Source: Loxodes magnus (taxonomy: Eukaryota > Ciliophora > Karyorelictea > Loxodida > Loxodidae). From it: a stretch of 64,000 nucleotides of DNA. The notes beneath the pieces are model-generated. The model was not told where the DNA came from. It worked only from the letters and a program-made list of their open reading frames with translations, and ran no database searches. Of the stretch, positions 26,039 to 39,909 are shown one piece after another (positions within the stretch are counted from its first letter, which is position 1; the number at the start of each line of letters is the position of its first letter). The DNA is taken from assembly GCA_946699065.1 (NCBI GenBank), contig CAMPDV010000059.1, positions 744,001 through 808,000 of the forward strand, written 5' to 3'. The position numbers and the translations under genes were made by a program.

Positions 26039-26362
26039 TAAATAATAAAAACACTAAATCTTAACTCAAACTGCTAAACTCTTACATCTAAGCTCTTTTT
26101 TGTTTAATCCTTAGTATTACAAAAATAAAATGTTTAATAAAAGAGAATTAAAAGGCAAGTTAAGTTAAAGCCATAGCATATCATATTGATCTTAATACTC
26201 AAATGATTTTCTATCATAGATTAATGCTTAATCTTGCTAAATTTGACAAAGAAAAGTATTTCTTCTAAATGGTATTATATTAGCTTAGCAAAGGAAAGGA
26301 ATAGTAAATATGAAAGATAAAATTACATTTTTAAAATAACAAAAAACTTAAAACTTAAGCTA

Positions 26363-29300
26363 CTTCAGTTTAGATGAAGCTATCTTGCTAATTAATTCAA
26401 TTTTGCTCATCTTTTTATCTTTCGACCTATAATTCTGTCTTGGTAACGGACTAATATTTTCTGTGTCAAGGAATCTGAGAGTTTCTGTTCTTTGGATAGC
26501 TGCAAGATCAATGAAGGATTCTCTTCTGGTCTATATTTACAAATTATTAGATGTCTTCGATAAATCTCTGTAATTAAGCGCTCCTATTCCCAAAAACTAA
26601 GCTCCTTTAGAAAGATTTTACTATACTGATTTCTAGATAATGGTAGGTCTCCTTCCTCCTTTTAGTGGAACTGGCTTCCTTGATCTCACATAGTATTATT
26701 TTTAAAGGTTTATTTTATCGAAGAAAGGACAATCTTTTGGTCATTAGAAATTGCATTTGATAATGTTAGGACAAGAAAGTAAAAGCCAAGGAATTCCATT
26801 TTCTATTTTTTTAGTAAGAGATTAAATTTTAGTATCTTCCTTTAGAAACTTAACTTCGTATAATTAATCTAATGGACTACCTTTATACACTCAATATTAT
26901 ACAGTTTCTTCATTATTTGTCAAATTTTCAAATAGTTGTTCATCAGTGGTAATGTTCTATTAAGAAGGTATCTTTTATATCTGATCATTATCACACTCAA
27001 AAATAGGAGTATCCATATCAGCAATTTCACATACTCTTCCTATTGCTTCTAAAAACTCTACGAAGCTTAATTAAGTATGCCTTTTACTGTTTATCTCATC
27101 AGATTATGTCATAGTAGAGAGGTTGAAACTTCTGTTTATATCCTTTAAAGAAATTGCTTCTCTGAAAAATTCCGTATTTTCAAATATAGCTGTAAACTCT
27201 TCAAGAGACATAAGTTTATTGTTCTTATTTCCTCCTTTTAATCCAACAAATTTGTCAAATAAAGCATTGAATATAGGTAAGTAATTTTTTAGAGTTAAAT
27301 CAACTTCTTCCATCATAAATTGCTTTTTCCTCCATTCTTAGTTCTCATACTGCTTTGCACTTGGCATTATATCTTATGCCATAAACATTTAAAAGGCATC
27401 TGTTACTCTTGTAATTATACCATCTAAATATTAAGTCTTACTCTGCATATATTTAGTAGCTGCTATTCTTGCTAATAGCTCAATAAACTCGTATCTTACT
27501 ATTTTTTTTGCTGACTTATCCAAGTTGTTTGGATCATAATTAGTTGCAACCTTATGAACGCTTAAAAACTCCCTTCTGTAGTTCTCATCCAAAATACCCT
27601 TTGACTAGCAAAATTAAACTATTGTTTTTTCCTTAATTCCTAAAGTTCCGTTTTAAGCATTATCTTCAGAACTCAGGCTCTTATACAGATCTTTTAGGAT
27701 CTAATAGTATTTAATAAATAGTTATTGCAAATCTTGCAGATCCTTCTGATTCTTTACTCATTAAAGCTTTATATAAACAAGATCGGACTTAAGAGCCTTT
27801 TCTAATAGCTCCTCATTATCTAGTTTATAATCTTTAAACAAAGAATCCTTTATACCCCACTCTTCTTCTTTAACTTCCTAGATTTATCCTTCAGTTAGGA
27901 TTGTTCAATTAGGTCTTGGTTTAGTTTCAGGTATATCTTCTAGAGTACATAATGGACCTTCACATGTAGTAGCATCTAGTTCGTTCATTTTATAGAGAAT
28001 TGTGTTTATTTTTCAATCTTTAAATATGAACTTTCGTTTGTAAGGGCTAATTGATTTTTCAATAACTACCTATTTGTAATCTTCCGCTAAGAAAGAATTA
28101 CCTTCTCCTGAAAAAAAGAATTTAACAGGTCTGAAGGGCAAAAGCCGCTTGAAATAAAGATTTCCATTTGGTATTTTCTAAAGTTTGATGGGATCAAAAT
28201 TGTCACATTCAAAATGAATGAAGTAACTGATTTCTTTTTCTTTTGGATGAGGCTTTTTTTCTTATTAAGGAGTTAGCAGCCATTTTTAAAATCTGTTAAA
28301 TCTAAAAGGCTAAACTTAGTACCCTGAAATTCCAATTGTCCATGTGATAGTAACTTCTCTCCATTTTTCACATATCCAACAATTATCTTTAAACAGCTCT
28401 TGTCTTTCTCTAAACTTCCTATCTTTTAAAGTAGGCTCTAGCTAGAAGTTGAAATTAATCCTTGGACTTAAATGCTAATACTATACATTTCGAGAAACTT
28501 TATCTGGGATAAGATAGCCAAATCAATCCATATGACCATCGTTTCCATTTACGTGTAAACCTAGTAGTGTAGTATTAAAAGACAAGCCCTTTTATACAAC
28601 TTCTAGAAACTATTAGCTTAATTAATTATTGCTTAAGTTCAAATGTCTTAGTACTTAATTATTTTCAAGACAGTCTGAAATAGCTTGACATAACTTCTAC
28701 TCTTCATTTTTTCCTAAATGATTTCAAGATAAATCAAGTTCTTACAAGCTATCATTTTCTTCTAAACCTTTGAACATTATAACTGCTGGCATTCCATTAA
28801 TTGAATTTCAGAAAAGATCTAGCTTTTTAAGCCATTTATTTTAGGCAAATAGCTAAGCTAATGAATATGCAGTATAGATAGAAAGGTTATTCTTAGCAAG
28901 GTTAAGATCATGAAGAGATCTACAGTAAGTAATACACTCGATTAGTTAAGAAGCGAGTATATCGCTAATTTAAGTCTATTCTAAATTTAAATAGGTTAGC
29001 ACACTTCTTTCTTATATCAACACCTTTTAAATAGCTTATATTGAATTTGTTCCCAGCTTATTTTTAGCTAAATTTATGTTCTTTAAATCCTTATTAATCA
29101 GAACTTAAGCTCCTTTGTCAGTCAATCTGTTATTCTATGCATTTATCTCCTCAAATTGCAGCTTTTTAATACTGCTACACAAACCAAGAGCATATCTATC
29201 ACCTATACTTTAATTCGGAAATTTTAACTCTTGCTATTTGCCTCTTCTTTTAACTAAACCATTAGGAAGAGCAGGAACAGAATTTTCGCGACAGTAATTA

Positions 29301-29719
29301 ATGTACTGAACCATAGGAGAATCTTTTTCTTCAAAGAATTTGTTTTTTTCTGATATTTTTTAGATATTCCTACATGTAGAAAAAAAATTCTGTATTGCTT
29401 CATTTCCAACTGTCATTTTTGAATTCGAATCACGAATACTTCCCCTTGCTCTTTTTTCTTCTAGATCTTCAATCAACCAAAACGCATCCCTTTTTTATGC
29501 TCTCGTTGAAGAAGGATTGAACTTCTAATAATTAAGCAGATGAGAAATGGAAGGCCTTGACTGACTTATGAACCCGACGTGAAGCAAATGCTTTTTAGGT
29601 GAACTGGGCTAAGTAACGAATTTTTCTCTTATGGGAGTGAAGTTTTTAGACTTAAAACTAAACTTTTCAGAAGGAACGCTGATTTTAGGAATCTTAAGTT
29701 TGCCATCCATTAAAGACAT
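26363..29719 (-). CDS. Large leucine-rich-repeat protein
   Basis: About 1,119 residues in one uninterrupted frame from ATG 29719. A basic Ser-rich N-terminus precedes LRRs at about residues 190-400: LKNINLAKNKLGTNSIQAI, LTYLNLEQTQI, LHDLNLAKNNLSIYTAYSLA, LKKLDLFWNSINGMPA, LQELDLSWNHLGKNEEQ, LRHLNLSNNQLS (RNase-inhibitor-like spacing). A conserved-looking C-terminal region contains MSLEEFTAIFENTEFF and HTQLSFVEFLEAIGRV, a pattern seen in large ciliate LRR/EF-hand-like proteins; I see no canonical calcium loop. At least eight in-frame TGA are read as Trp, including both LRR tryptophans above. No TGA follows IELISKIASSKLK; a TAG stands at 26362-26360 and the next in-frame TGA is 26068-26066. The frame also stays open upstream of the chosen ATG. 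Confidence 0.82.
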
Positions 29720-31591
29720 GTTATATAACTTAATTAAAATAAACCAGTATAATTATATCCATATTCTAAAAATTTTGTCTTTTATCTTTTTTGTAACCTT
29801 TAATTTGTCATCTGCAATTTTTTTCTTATTAATGGATTTCTTTTCTTATCGTTTTTAAGCTTTTGATGCTTCATTATTTACTAGCTGGGCTGTAGACTAT
29901 GTTTAGTTTTTGCATTTTTTCAGAGTCTTGAGAGTTCAATAAGAGAAAGAAAAAAGTGAGTTTCCTTATTTAACTAAGAAAGTTTTTGGTAACTGCTCTG
30001 ATTTAGATATTTGCACATGGTACTATTAAATCGTAAATGAAATAGTCTCATGGATTAATCTTAAAAAAGCATTCCGAAAATCCTAAAATATCTCAAAAGG
30101 CATTTTAATGAACTCCTATGAGAACTTACGATTTATATACTTAAGCTTTGCAAGAATAAGCTAAGGAAGATAATATTTAATGCCTTAAGTAGTATAAATT
30201 AGCTTTTTATCTATCTGAAAATAAGCATTATAAATGCTATCTTATGATGATAGCTTTAATTATTTTATATAATCCTAATAATCCTTCGTTTGGAATCTAC
30301 TCTAAAAGTAGCAAAGTGACATATTTAAAATCCATTCTAAATAAACACTAAAATGAAAGTTAGGGAATACATTATAGGTATTTATATATACCATTAGATT
30401 ATTTCTAATAAAGTAGACATAAAAGGTAAGCAATAAATTATAAACTTTATATTTTTAGCTTATGAAGAAATCACTAATAATACGATATAAGTACCCCTAC
30501 TTAATAATTTTTACTCTCTTTTAAGCATAATCTATAATATATTTATCTTTAAGAAGCTTTTTTATGCTTTGAATGCACTTTTTTATTTAGTATATATAAA
30601 AATTCACATTTTATTTAGATATTTTAAACATTCTTTAACTGCCTTTTTATCGTTCTGGTGATGATGCTTTTACCTTTATTATCTTGATTAAGTTTAGCTA
30701 AGTGTTATGATTTGGGCTTTTTTTCCTTTTATGATCTCAAATACTTAAATTGATAATACCAAACTAGGATATTTAATTCCTACTCAATTAATCATTCTTT
30801 TAAATTTATAAAATTGGTATGAACTTCAGCTTTTGAGCTATTTTTATTAGTTATATCAAGCACATTGTCCCAATTATTATCTTAAGTAGCCAAAAATCTC
30901 CATGTCAATCAAACTTAACTTTACCATCAGTATCTGGAATTCTAGTTACTTAATTTGTTTATCTAAATTTAAATGAAGGTAATATTGAAAGCCAATCTTA
31001 CCATATATCTACATAAAGTTATGGTAATGATAATAAGCTTTTATCAATACTTCTTTATAGTCAGTTTTGTTTTTAGATTAATATATGTTTGATATTTATT
31101 GCCTTTTGATAGAAGTTAAGCAGAAAACTAATTATTTTGGATCTTTTAATTATAATTAAAATTAAAACTGACTTTGCTATTTATAATTTGAGCTATGTAA
31201 ATATTACTTTAGGCCTATTATTATGCATTATCTACTATCTAACTATATTGCCAACTTAGTTCTTATATTCTAATTATTTTATTGAATTTCTTAGAGACTT
31301 TATTTTGCTGATTTTATTTAGATGTAGTTGAGGCTATAAAAGGAGATAAGAAATATAAGGAATTAAAAAAAGAATTAAGATTCTTAAGAAGTATATAAGA
31401 GTGATAGCTTCCTTAGGACTAATAAACTTTACACACTGATCCTAATTAGTTTTCAATATACAAACTCAAAGAACACTCAATTCAGCAGAAGTATTATTAT
31501 AGCACCACCTGCATATAGCTAATAATAATTACAAGCTAATAAAAAAATATTTAAAGGCTTATATAACAATAGTATGCATTAGTTAAATGAT
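29720..31591. other. spacer, no gene recognised
   Basis: About 1.9 kb between two minus-strand genes. A lysine-rich minus-strand frame continues upstream of the LRR start for some 90 codons without an ATG; it could be a 5' exon but has no supporting motif. Confidence 0.4.
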
Positions 31592-32986
31592 TCATTGGAA
31601 TTAAATTAAATATCTAATAGGATAATAATAGGAGATTGAAGAGTAATGTTTTCTTAGCACTTGAGATAATAACTAAATAAAGTATTAAAATAAGTAAATA
31701 GACAATTAAGGCTTTGAATTTATGATATACTCTATTACAAGCTTGAAATAGTTTTGACTCTATTTCAGGTATTTTATTCTAGATGATTTGTCATTTAATG
31801 CAGCCTGGTTTATTATGCTTTAATATTGCAAGCAGTCTTCTTCAGTTAGTATTTTGTTTTCCAGAAGTTGCTGGATAAAGCTAAACAAGTTCAAGTTACC
31901 ATTGCAGACCATCTTTGTTAGTGCTCGGTGAAATGGAAGTCTCAGATCATTACCCCTTATTTATAATACAGCTGAAATTGTATTTTTAGCTGCTTATTCC
32001 TCAGATGAAATTATCTATTCTACTATCAGATTTGCAAAAGTTTATGAATTATGAGGTTTTTCATAAATAAAGGAAGAAATAAGTTGACTTTGGTAGCTGT
32101 TAGGCTTCAATTCTTCAATGACAGTTTTTATTGTTTACTGATGATGAAATTCATGCATAGTGAGTAATCTATCATACATATCTAAAAGGTATCTCTAAGC
32201 ATCATGTTTAAAAGGAGTTGTATCAATCTCTTGATTTTCTGTCATTTATAGAAGCTTTTGGATATTTTTTTATGTTCTTAACAGTATTTGTTGTTGTTGT
32301 TAGAAGTCAAGCAAATCATCAGTAGTTTCTTCTATCATTCTTGTTTAATTAAATCTTTCGGCACTTATTCAACTGCAATCTAAATCGTGAATGTTTAAGC
32401 TTTGCATTGATTCATTACATATGCTTGGCTGAAAAATGATACTTTCTCTTTCACTAGCTTATGTATCGATTGATTAGCTTTCAAGTAAAAATAATTAGTT
32501 CTACATTTTGTCAATTTCCTTTCATTGTTTTATATAAAATTTTACCATCTTTTATACTTCTTTAGCTTGAGGTCCAAATATTTTAACTTTATGAGACTTT
32601 ATGATTACTTAGACATTCATTTGCTTAGTAGATTTTAAGATATACTTTTTCTAATCCTTTGAAAGTTTGAAATCTAATCTTACTTTTTTTCGAGGATCTT
32701 AATTACCAGCGCTCTACTTCCTTTAGTTTTCTTACTCTTTGCGTTAAATTGAAGAAGATCTACGTGTCTAAGCAACCGGCTCTTCCAATATTACACTTCC
32801 TCTTTATTTCCGTCAGTACAATCTTAACTTCAGAAACTCAGCTTAATTTAGTACCAAATTTCCTTCCTAGTCCTTGGCAAACTGAAGATTATCAATCTCT
32901 ACCTTAGTAAGCTAATTAATACTCTTACTTATATTAGCAGCTCTTAATTTGATTTTTAATTATTCTTCAAGTGTATTCGAATTCAT
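31592..32986 (-). CDS. Hypothetical protein with a KH-like segment
   Basis: Frame from ATG 32986. Residues ~110-165 (VRLDFKLSKDQKKYILKS, MNVQVIIKSHKVKIFGPQAK, MVKFYIKQW) have the length and pattern of a KH-type RNA-binding fold, though the GxxG loop is not clear. The remaining ~250 residues are helical and polar: AQRYLLDMYDRLLTMHEFHH, LISSFIYEKPHNSQTFANLI, NDLRLPFHRALTKMVCNGNL, FIQQLLENKILTEEDCLQYQ. Trp codons seen (LYWRK, KQWKE, CSWIS) are TGA. The protein-like part ends near 31700 (IEYIINSKP), while the first in-frame TGA is 31594-31592, so the last ~37 codons are doubtful. I cannot name the family; an RNA-related role is a weak inference. Confidence 0.55.
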
Positions 32987-35175
32987 TTTTATGCTACCTT
33001 TATTTTGATTTTTCTAACTAACTCTTTAAGAAAATTTCCTATTTATCTTATTATGAAATTAGACCTTTTAGATTATCAAATTATGAGCTTTTTAGTTAGA
33101 GTAATATACTAGGTGATGATATCTGTGAGCTAATAGAAAAAAGAGATTGAAAAAAGAATCAAAATAGATGCTTTCATTTGATATTTAGCTTTGGGTTAAA
33201 ATAGTATTACTTAAGAAAGTCTTATCAGCTCTTTATGTCCTGAATAGATCTAAATATAAACTAGCTATTTAGATTTTTATAAAGTTTAGAGCAAATATAG
33301 TCTTATAGGTTATTAACCGTTATTCCTTTTTTTAAAAGCCCTCATGCCTCTATTTATAATAAAGTAAGCATTTGTCAGTGATGTATTATATTTTATATCC
33401 AAATGCTTATATAATGAGAAAATATAGTTAAGCAGCTCTTTGCTCTATAACTAATTTCAATTTATTATTCTTATTTAAACTGTTAAAATCTCTACTTTGA
33501 AAATCCTCTGGAATTTATAGTTTCCTTCAAGGAAGAATAATGAGTATTTAATTTCTAAATGATTAAATATAAAGTATCAATTATGCTTTTAGTCTGAAAT
33601 ATTGATTGGCATAACATATTAGTAGTGAGAAACATTCTTCAAATTACAAAGCTTCATTTAATTTATTGAGTATGCTTTATGATGGAAACTTTATAATTTA
33701 TTTGATATAAGATAGTTTAAAATTATATGTCAGATGGGTATTATTTTGGGAGATGTTGAGATATTTGGTATATTTAGAACTTTAGCTTACTTTCTTTAAT
33801 TAGAAGAGGTCTATTATTTAAAAAATAAAGATACTTTGTTAATGGATATAAATTATTGAAATTTTGTGGGTATTCACAACTATTGTTATTAACTATGATC
33901 AGCATTATTTAATCATAACGATCAACAAGTTAAATGATTATACCTTTAAATAAAATTAAAGTATTATTTGACTTTATTAAAATAGATAAATACCCAAAAT
34001 TTAAAAAAAGATGGAATTTGCATATCCAAGTGAAATGCCTTGAGTTCTAATTTCCTAATTTCCAGATAAATTTCCAAACTTCTTACTTTACTATAAAAAA
34101 GCTAGAAATAATATTCATTAATTAAATGTTTGATGGCTAGTTCTTTTTAAATTAATAACTTTGACGAGAATTCTTGATTATTCTATCACCTAAGATCACA
34201 TACTTTAATAAAAGAAGTTAAAGTTAATAGAGTTACTTAATTTTAACCATTGTTTCTCAAAACATCAAGAAGAAGCTAAATTTAATTTTAATTTAACTTT
34301 ATAAATTATAATCAAATTATCTATTTCACATTGATATTACTCTTTAGTATGAAACAATATTATTCCTTTTAAATCTACTTGCTATACATTTTGTTGTATG
34401 ATTATTTAATTTCCTTCTATTAATTATAGAACTTCTAATAAACTACTAATCTTAAATTACAAATTAAATTAGCTTTTCTTTATTATTTATAACTTATGTT
34501 TGCTGTTACGATTATAGAATCTTTTGTATTATTGATGTTATGAGTAAATAGCGAGTAGCGATCAGCTTCTTTTACTCTAAAAGTATTAATTAAAGTTTTA
34601 TGGCTAGGAAGGTTTTGGTGGATTTGTTAGCAGTTTTAAGTTTAAAACTGTTGTTTAATGCTTATTTCAATATAAATTTGAAAACATTAGTTTCTTTTAC
34701 TATAAATTAGCTTAAGACTTCTCTTTAAATCTCATACTTGCTTTTATATTAGTCTACTCTAAGTTTTAGTATAATCATAGCATTTAAACCTAGTTAGAAA
34801 CTATTAATTCTCTTATACTTCTAGAAATCATTAACTGCTTCTTTATCTCTTTAGTTCCTTTAGTTACCCTACTCCTTAAACTATTTACTTTAGAGGATTG
34901 CTTACTATATGAGTTGGGAGTTTTAGTGATCGTTCACTATGGATGAAATAAGAGAAGCAAGTCAATTTTTATAGTGGACTACGAAGGAATTTCTATTCTA
35001 TTGATATTCTACCGCTACACTTAAAGCAGAAGATATAATATAGTATATATTAAAAAGAAGCTCAGCTATTAGATTAAAGAAATAGAAAGATGATTAAAAG
35101 GGAATATCATATTAAGTATTAGCAAAGCTCTTAATCATATAGTTAATAACTCCTTAATAAAATACTGTGATTAAA
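32987..35175. other. spacer upstream of the TPR gene
   Basis: About 2.2 kb of A+T-rich DNA without a supported gene. The last part (from ATG 34939) is in frame with the TPR gene and could encode a 79-residue N-terminal extension; it has no TPR pattern. Confidence 0.4.
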
Positions 35176-37158
35176 ATGGACAAATATGAAAATGCTAAGA
35201 GATATGATCCAGAGTAGCTTTATAAGGAAGGAATGCAGATTATGAAACTTTCGAACGCGACACCTGAATAACTTGATCATGCTGCAACTCTATTTTCTGA
35301 AGCTATTACATAAAAGGGTGAGAGAGCAAGATATTGGGCTGCTAGAGGAAGAGCTATAATGCTAATAGGACATCATCATAGAGCTATTACTGATTTTTCT
35401 GTAGCTATAAAGTTTGAGAATCATGTAGCTAGTCACTATCATTATCGAGGTATTTGCTTTAAGCATCAAAAAAGATACGAAGAAGCTTTAGCAGATTTCA
35501 ACGAAGCAGTGCAACTCGAACCGCTTAACCCTCATTATGTGAACTCGAGAGGTCATATTTATGTGTCTCTTGGTAAGTGGTAAGAAGCCGTCGATGATTT
35601 TACAAAGGCAATCCAAGGAACTGCTGATCCTCATAAAATCTTATAGAATAGAGGTCTCTGCTATCGTAAACTAACAATGCTTACCGAGTCTATAGTAGAT
35701 TTAGTAAAAGCAGCTGAATTAAAGCCTAATGATGCATAAATAAGAAACAACTTAGGTAAAAGTCTGTTTGAAGATTCTTAATTTGAAAAAGCCTTAACAG
35801 AATATAGCAGAGCTATAGAATCTGATCCTAAACCTGATTATTATAAGAACAGAGGACTAACTTTATACCATTTAGGAGAATATAAAAGAGCTTTAACAGA
35901 TTTAAACACAGCAATTGCAAAAGAAGGACAAGATGCTGGCTATTACTTTGATAGAGGAAATATTTATCTTGCTCTCAAACAATATGATCTTGCTTTGGCT
36001 GATTACTCTCGTGCTATGGAGTTAAGTCCTAGTGATCCTATTTATGCTCATTCCAAAGGTCTTGCTTTTTAAGAATCAGGAGACTTTTACAAAGCTATTG
36101 AATATTTCCAAAAAGCGCTTGATTTAGAAAAGGGTCATGTCGCCAGTATTTATCATATGGGACTTATGTTCCAAAAAACCACTCAATTTAAGAAAGCACT
36201 TGAGTGCTTAACGAATGTATTGGAATTATCTGGACCAAAGCAAGAGACTTTTGAAACTAGAGGAAGAATATTTATGGATATGAGAAATTTTTCTGCTGCT
36301 GTATAAGATTTTACCAAGGCACTTGAGATATAAGAAACACATGACTGCTTCTATTATAGGGGTATGAGCAAAATGCTACATGGTGATTTAGAAGGAGCTC
36401 TATAAGATATGAGAAAGGCAATGGAAGGAGAAAGTCCTAAAGTCTTCAACGGACTTGGATAATGTTATCATAAAATGAGACTTGATGATTAGGCTCTTTA
36501 ATATCATTCAATGGCTTTAGAAAAAGATCCTAAAAACTCCTAATTTATGGTTGACCGATCATAAGTATATTAAGACGTGGAGCAATATTCTGAGGCAACA
36601 AATGATTTAGAATAAGCTCTATAAATATAATAAGATGACCCTTAGCTCTTTTATAAGCTAGGTCTTGTTTATTTTGTGGACAAACAGTTCGAAAGATGTG
36701 TTGAGTCACTTAAAGCTGCCTTAGAAAATTCTCCTTTTCCTGCATACGAAGCAGATATTTACTTCCATTTAGGAATTGCATATGCTAACTTAGAGTAATA
36801 TGGTGATGCAATTTTACCATTTACTAAATGTATTGAAATGCAACCAAAAGAAGCTGAGTACTATCATGAAAGAGCAAAGGCTTATCAAATGATAGAAGAT
36901 TGAGATTTAAGTCTAAGGGATTTTAACCGAGTAATCGAACTGGAACCTAAAAATGCAAGAGCATATTTTAGAAGAGCATTTTCTTATAAACAGCTTGGAG
37001 AATATTATAAAGCAGCAAACGATTGGGAAAATGCAAAAGAGTTAGATCCAAATGATCCGAGACTGGTAGTAAACTATAAAAAGTTAAATGATATAAAATG
37101 CATTGTTTTGTGCTGTCCAGGTGAAGAAAATAGATACAGAAAGAAGAAAAATAAATGA
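35176..37158 (+). CDS. Tetratricopeptide-repeat protein
   Basis: 660 residues made almost wholly of TPR units, about 16-17 repeats of 34 residues. Clear examples: YHYRGICFKHQKRYEEALAD, KILQNRGLCYRKLTMLTESI, RNNLGKSLFEDSQFEKALTE, YYFDRGNIYLALKQYDLALA, LFYKLGLVYFVDKQFERCVE and AYFRRAFSYKQLGEYYKAAN, with G8, A20 and P32-type positions kept. Repeat continuity across many TAA/TAG codons is direct evidence that these are Gln. One TGA lies inside a repeat and is read as Trp: MIEDWDLSLRDFNRVIELEP. The end is TGA 37156-37158 after a basic RYRKKKNK tail. TPR arrays are protein-interaction scaffolds; this long uninterrupted type is expanded in ciliates and often linked to cilia, but no specific partner can be named. 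ATG 34939, in frame upstream, is an alternative start. Confidence 0.9.
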
Positions 37159-38469
37159 ACATAATGTTCCAATTTATTAATTTTATTACTAACTTGATTT
37201 TATACTTTCTTCCTCTATTCAAACATAATTTTAAGCATTTTATATTATGACTAATAAGGTATAATTACTTGCAGTACTATAATAAATGCTGATTCAATGA
37301 TTAATGCTTTAATATTAGTCGATCAGTGGCTGTTTAATAAGATAAGAAATTATTATTTAGGAACTTTCCACAGCTAATTTCATACTAAAATTGTTTATCT
37401 TTATATTATTATTTTCGCAAAAATTTTGATTAAAACTGCTTTCTTTTTATTTTCTTATCAATTTCGCATTTTTAGCTCGAAATTTTTCAATTTAATCTCC
37501 ACTTTTTTAAGTAAGATATAGCGTAATTTAAATAAAGCGAATTTATCGTTATTTAGCCCTTAATCCATGCAATTTTGAAATAAGCTATATTAAAATATTA
37601 ACTACCTTTTTTAGTTTATTTGAAAGGGATTATTAATATAATTTAGGCATTTACATAACTATTATAATATATAAAGGATAAATGCTTTTAAGATTATCTG
37701 CTATACTTTTAAATCTTGCAAAGTTACTCAATTAAAATCAAAAGCTTACATTTACGTATATTGCATAGTCTTTCTTTTATAAATGAAATGATCTTAAGCT
37801 TGTTTTAATTAGCTAATTACTGAAGTTAGGAAATACTGCATAAATGGTTGACATAATCTTAGTATTAGTTAGTTAAACTTCTAAGTTAATAAGATTTTCT
37901 ACTTATGAGATGAAAGTGAGTTTAAAGATATGCAAGTTAGTAATTTATATATTAATTAATTAGTTTGATATTCTCATCTCCAGCTTTCTAATCTTAGCTT
38001 TTATAGCTATTATTAAAAGTAGCCTTATAACTTTACTTTACTAACCTATTTTTATTATCCCTTGCAACTATTAGTGTGGAATGGCTTTAATATTAATAAA
38101 TTTAGTTAGCATTACTAGTTGCTTTAGCGTATTAGAAAGGAAAATTTTACTTTTTGGCTTGTATAGATGAAGATAATTTAGAATTAAGGATTTAGCAGTT
38201 GAATGCTAAATTATTTAGATATAATTTATACTTATTAAGAGTTAAGTCTTTAAGCTAAATAAATTTGATACTCTAAAAGGTTTTAAGCAAAGGGTCTAAC
38301 TTGTTCAGTAGTTGTTAATAAAGATCTGATTAAGGGATCTGAACTTGTTTGAATAAAAATTGATAATCCATTGAAATTTTACTTTATAATGAAGCATAAA
38401 ACTAACAGTTACAATAGAATTTTTATATTCATAAAGTAATAAGTTGGACGTATAGGTTATATTAATAAA
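37159..38469. other. no gene recognised
   Basis: A+T-rich spacer between two plus-strand genes, without a supported frame or notable repeat. Confidence 0.45.
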
Positions 38470-39909
38470 ATGAAGGTTGATATATTAAATTTTGATAAAA
38501 TGTAAGACCTTAAGGTTATCATCGAAATACCTTAAACTAGTGATTCAAACCCTACTGTTTTGTGCTAGTAGGACTTCCAACTGCCTTGTTAAAGCAGCAG
38601 CCTTAACATGAAGATACTTGATAAGAGGCAGAACATTATTATCAAAAATTTAATGATTAATCTTTTACAGAATGAGTAAGAATAATCCTGCCTTTGCAAG
38701 AGTTAGGAGCCATAGATTGTATAATAGAATTAAAAGCAAACTAAGGTTTAAGTTTTGACTTTGAAGAAACTTTTGATCTGAATAATTTTGGTTTACAATA
38801 CGGTGTGATACACTATCAATGAATATTTTAACTTCCCAAGTTAAAATCTCTAATAATTAAAGTCCTTTAGGTAAGGTAATGGGGATTCGTATGAGTAGAT
38901 GATTAAAATTTTAAATTTCGTAAGGAAAGACTCAGATATATCAGATTTACCCTTACTTAGGTAAATTGAAAATTTGAGTAGCGAGGAAAACTTCTATGGT
39001 TGTGAGTATTTATAAGATGAAAAAAATTTCAAAGCTATAGATGATTAGCCTGATGCAGAATAGAGTAACTCTCACAGACACTAAGTACACAATAAACACC
39101 TTACATACGCAGTTATTAGTTTAGATTAGAGCCAGCAGCATCTAAGTAGGAACAACTTTAACACTGACTATTTAAAAAGGAGACTTAAAATATGCTCAAA
39201 AGAGCAAAACTCGTTTATTAACAATTTTATGAACATCTAGTAGTTCATAAAATGCATAACTGTATTTATTAACAAAACTATTACCAAGTTCAGAAACAAG
39301 TCTAAGATATTCAATACAAGTCATGACAGAACTGCTGAGGAAGTTCCAATTCCTCTTTATTAGATTTAGTTCTAAGTATAAGCAAAGTAAAATGATTTAG
39401 TTGCTGTTAATGACGGTTTGTAGATTTACCAGCAAAGTTATAAAAAATAGATTGCTTTACTTATTAATTTAGAGAGTGACAAAGTGTATTATATTGATTT
39501 ATTGCTATCAGTAGATAAGTAGAATGAGCTTGATTTTGATAAAGGATTCTAATCTGAAATCCTATTTTTTTAGGATTCTTAAGATTTAGATGTTTATGAT
39601 GAAAGCAATGACAGTTGGAGTTTCTAAACTTACTAAGGGTTTGTCTATAGGAATAATGACATTGAAAATACCTATTCTTTATAATTTTAAAGTAACGATA
39701 TCCTTAGAATCTAGATAAGCACGTCTGAAAAGAGTTATGTTAGATTTGGCAACAATCAAAAGTTTAATGAAAAGTGTATGCAAGGCTTTTACAAATCTTA
39801 AAAGCATATTAAAATGGGAAGAAAGAAAATTGGAAATTAGATGAAAGTAGGCGTCAAATTATATCACAAGGGACAAAGAATAAGCATTCTTAAGTCTTAC
39901 GTTGCATGA
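38470..39909 (+). CDS. Hypothetical protein, possible SPRY-like C-terminal domain
   Basis: 479 residues from ATG 38470 to TGA 39907-39909 with no intron. I do not recognise a named family. The N-terminus (LKVIIEIPQTSDSNPTVLCQ, DFQLPCQSSSLNMKILDKRQ) looks like a compact conserved module; residues ~90-330 are mixed and polar (INEYFNFPSQNLQQLKSFRQ, MIKILNFVRKDSDISDL). The last ~150 residues are rich in short beta-like segments: WSFQTYQGFVYRNNDIEN, NDILRIQISTSEKSYVRFGN, MKVGVKLYHKGQRISIL, resembling the SPRY/concanavalin-like arrangement in which a cold-chain GV...Y core is repeated. That match is by eye only. Internal TGA codons (KLLIWII, NTVWYTI) are read as Trp. The earlier ATG at 38470 is preferred over 38653 because the intervening residues look conserved-like. 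Confidence 0.6.
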
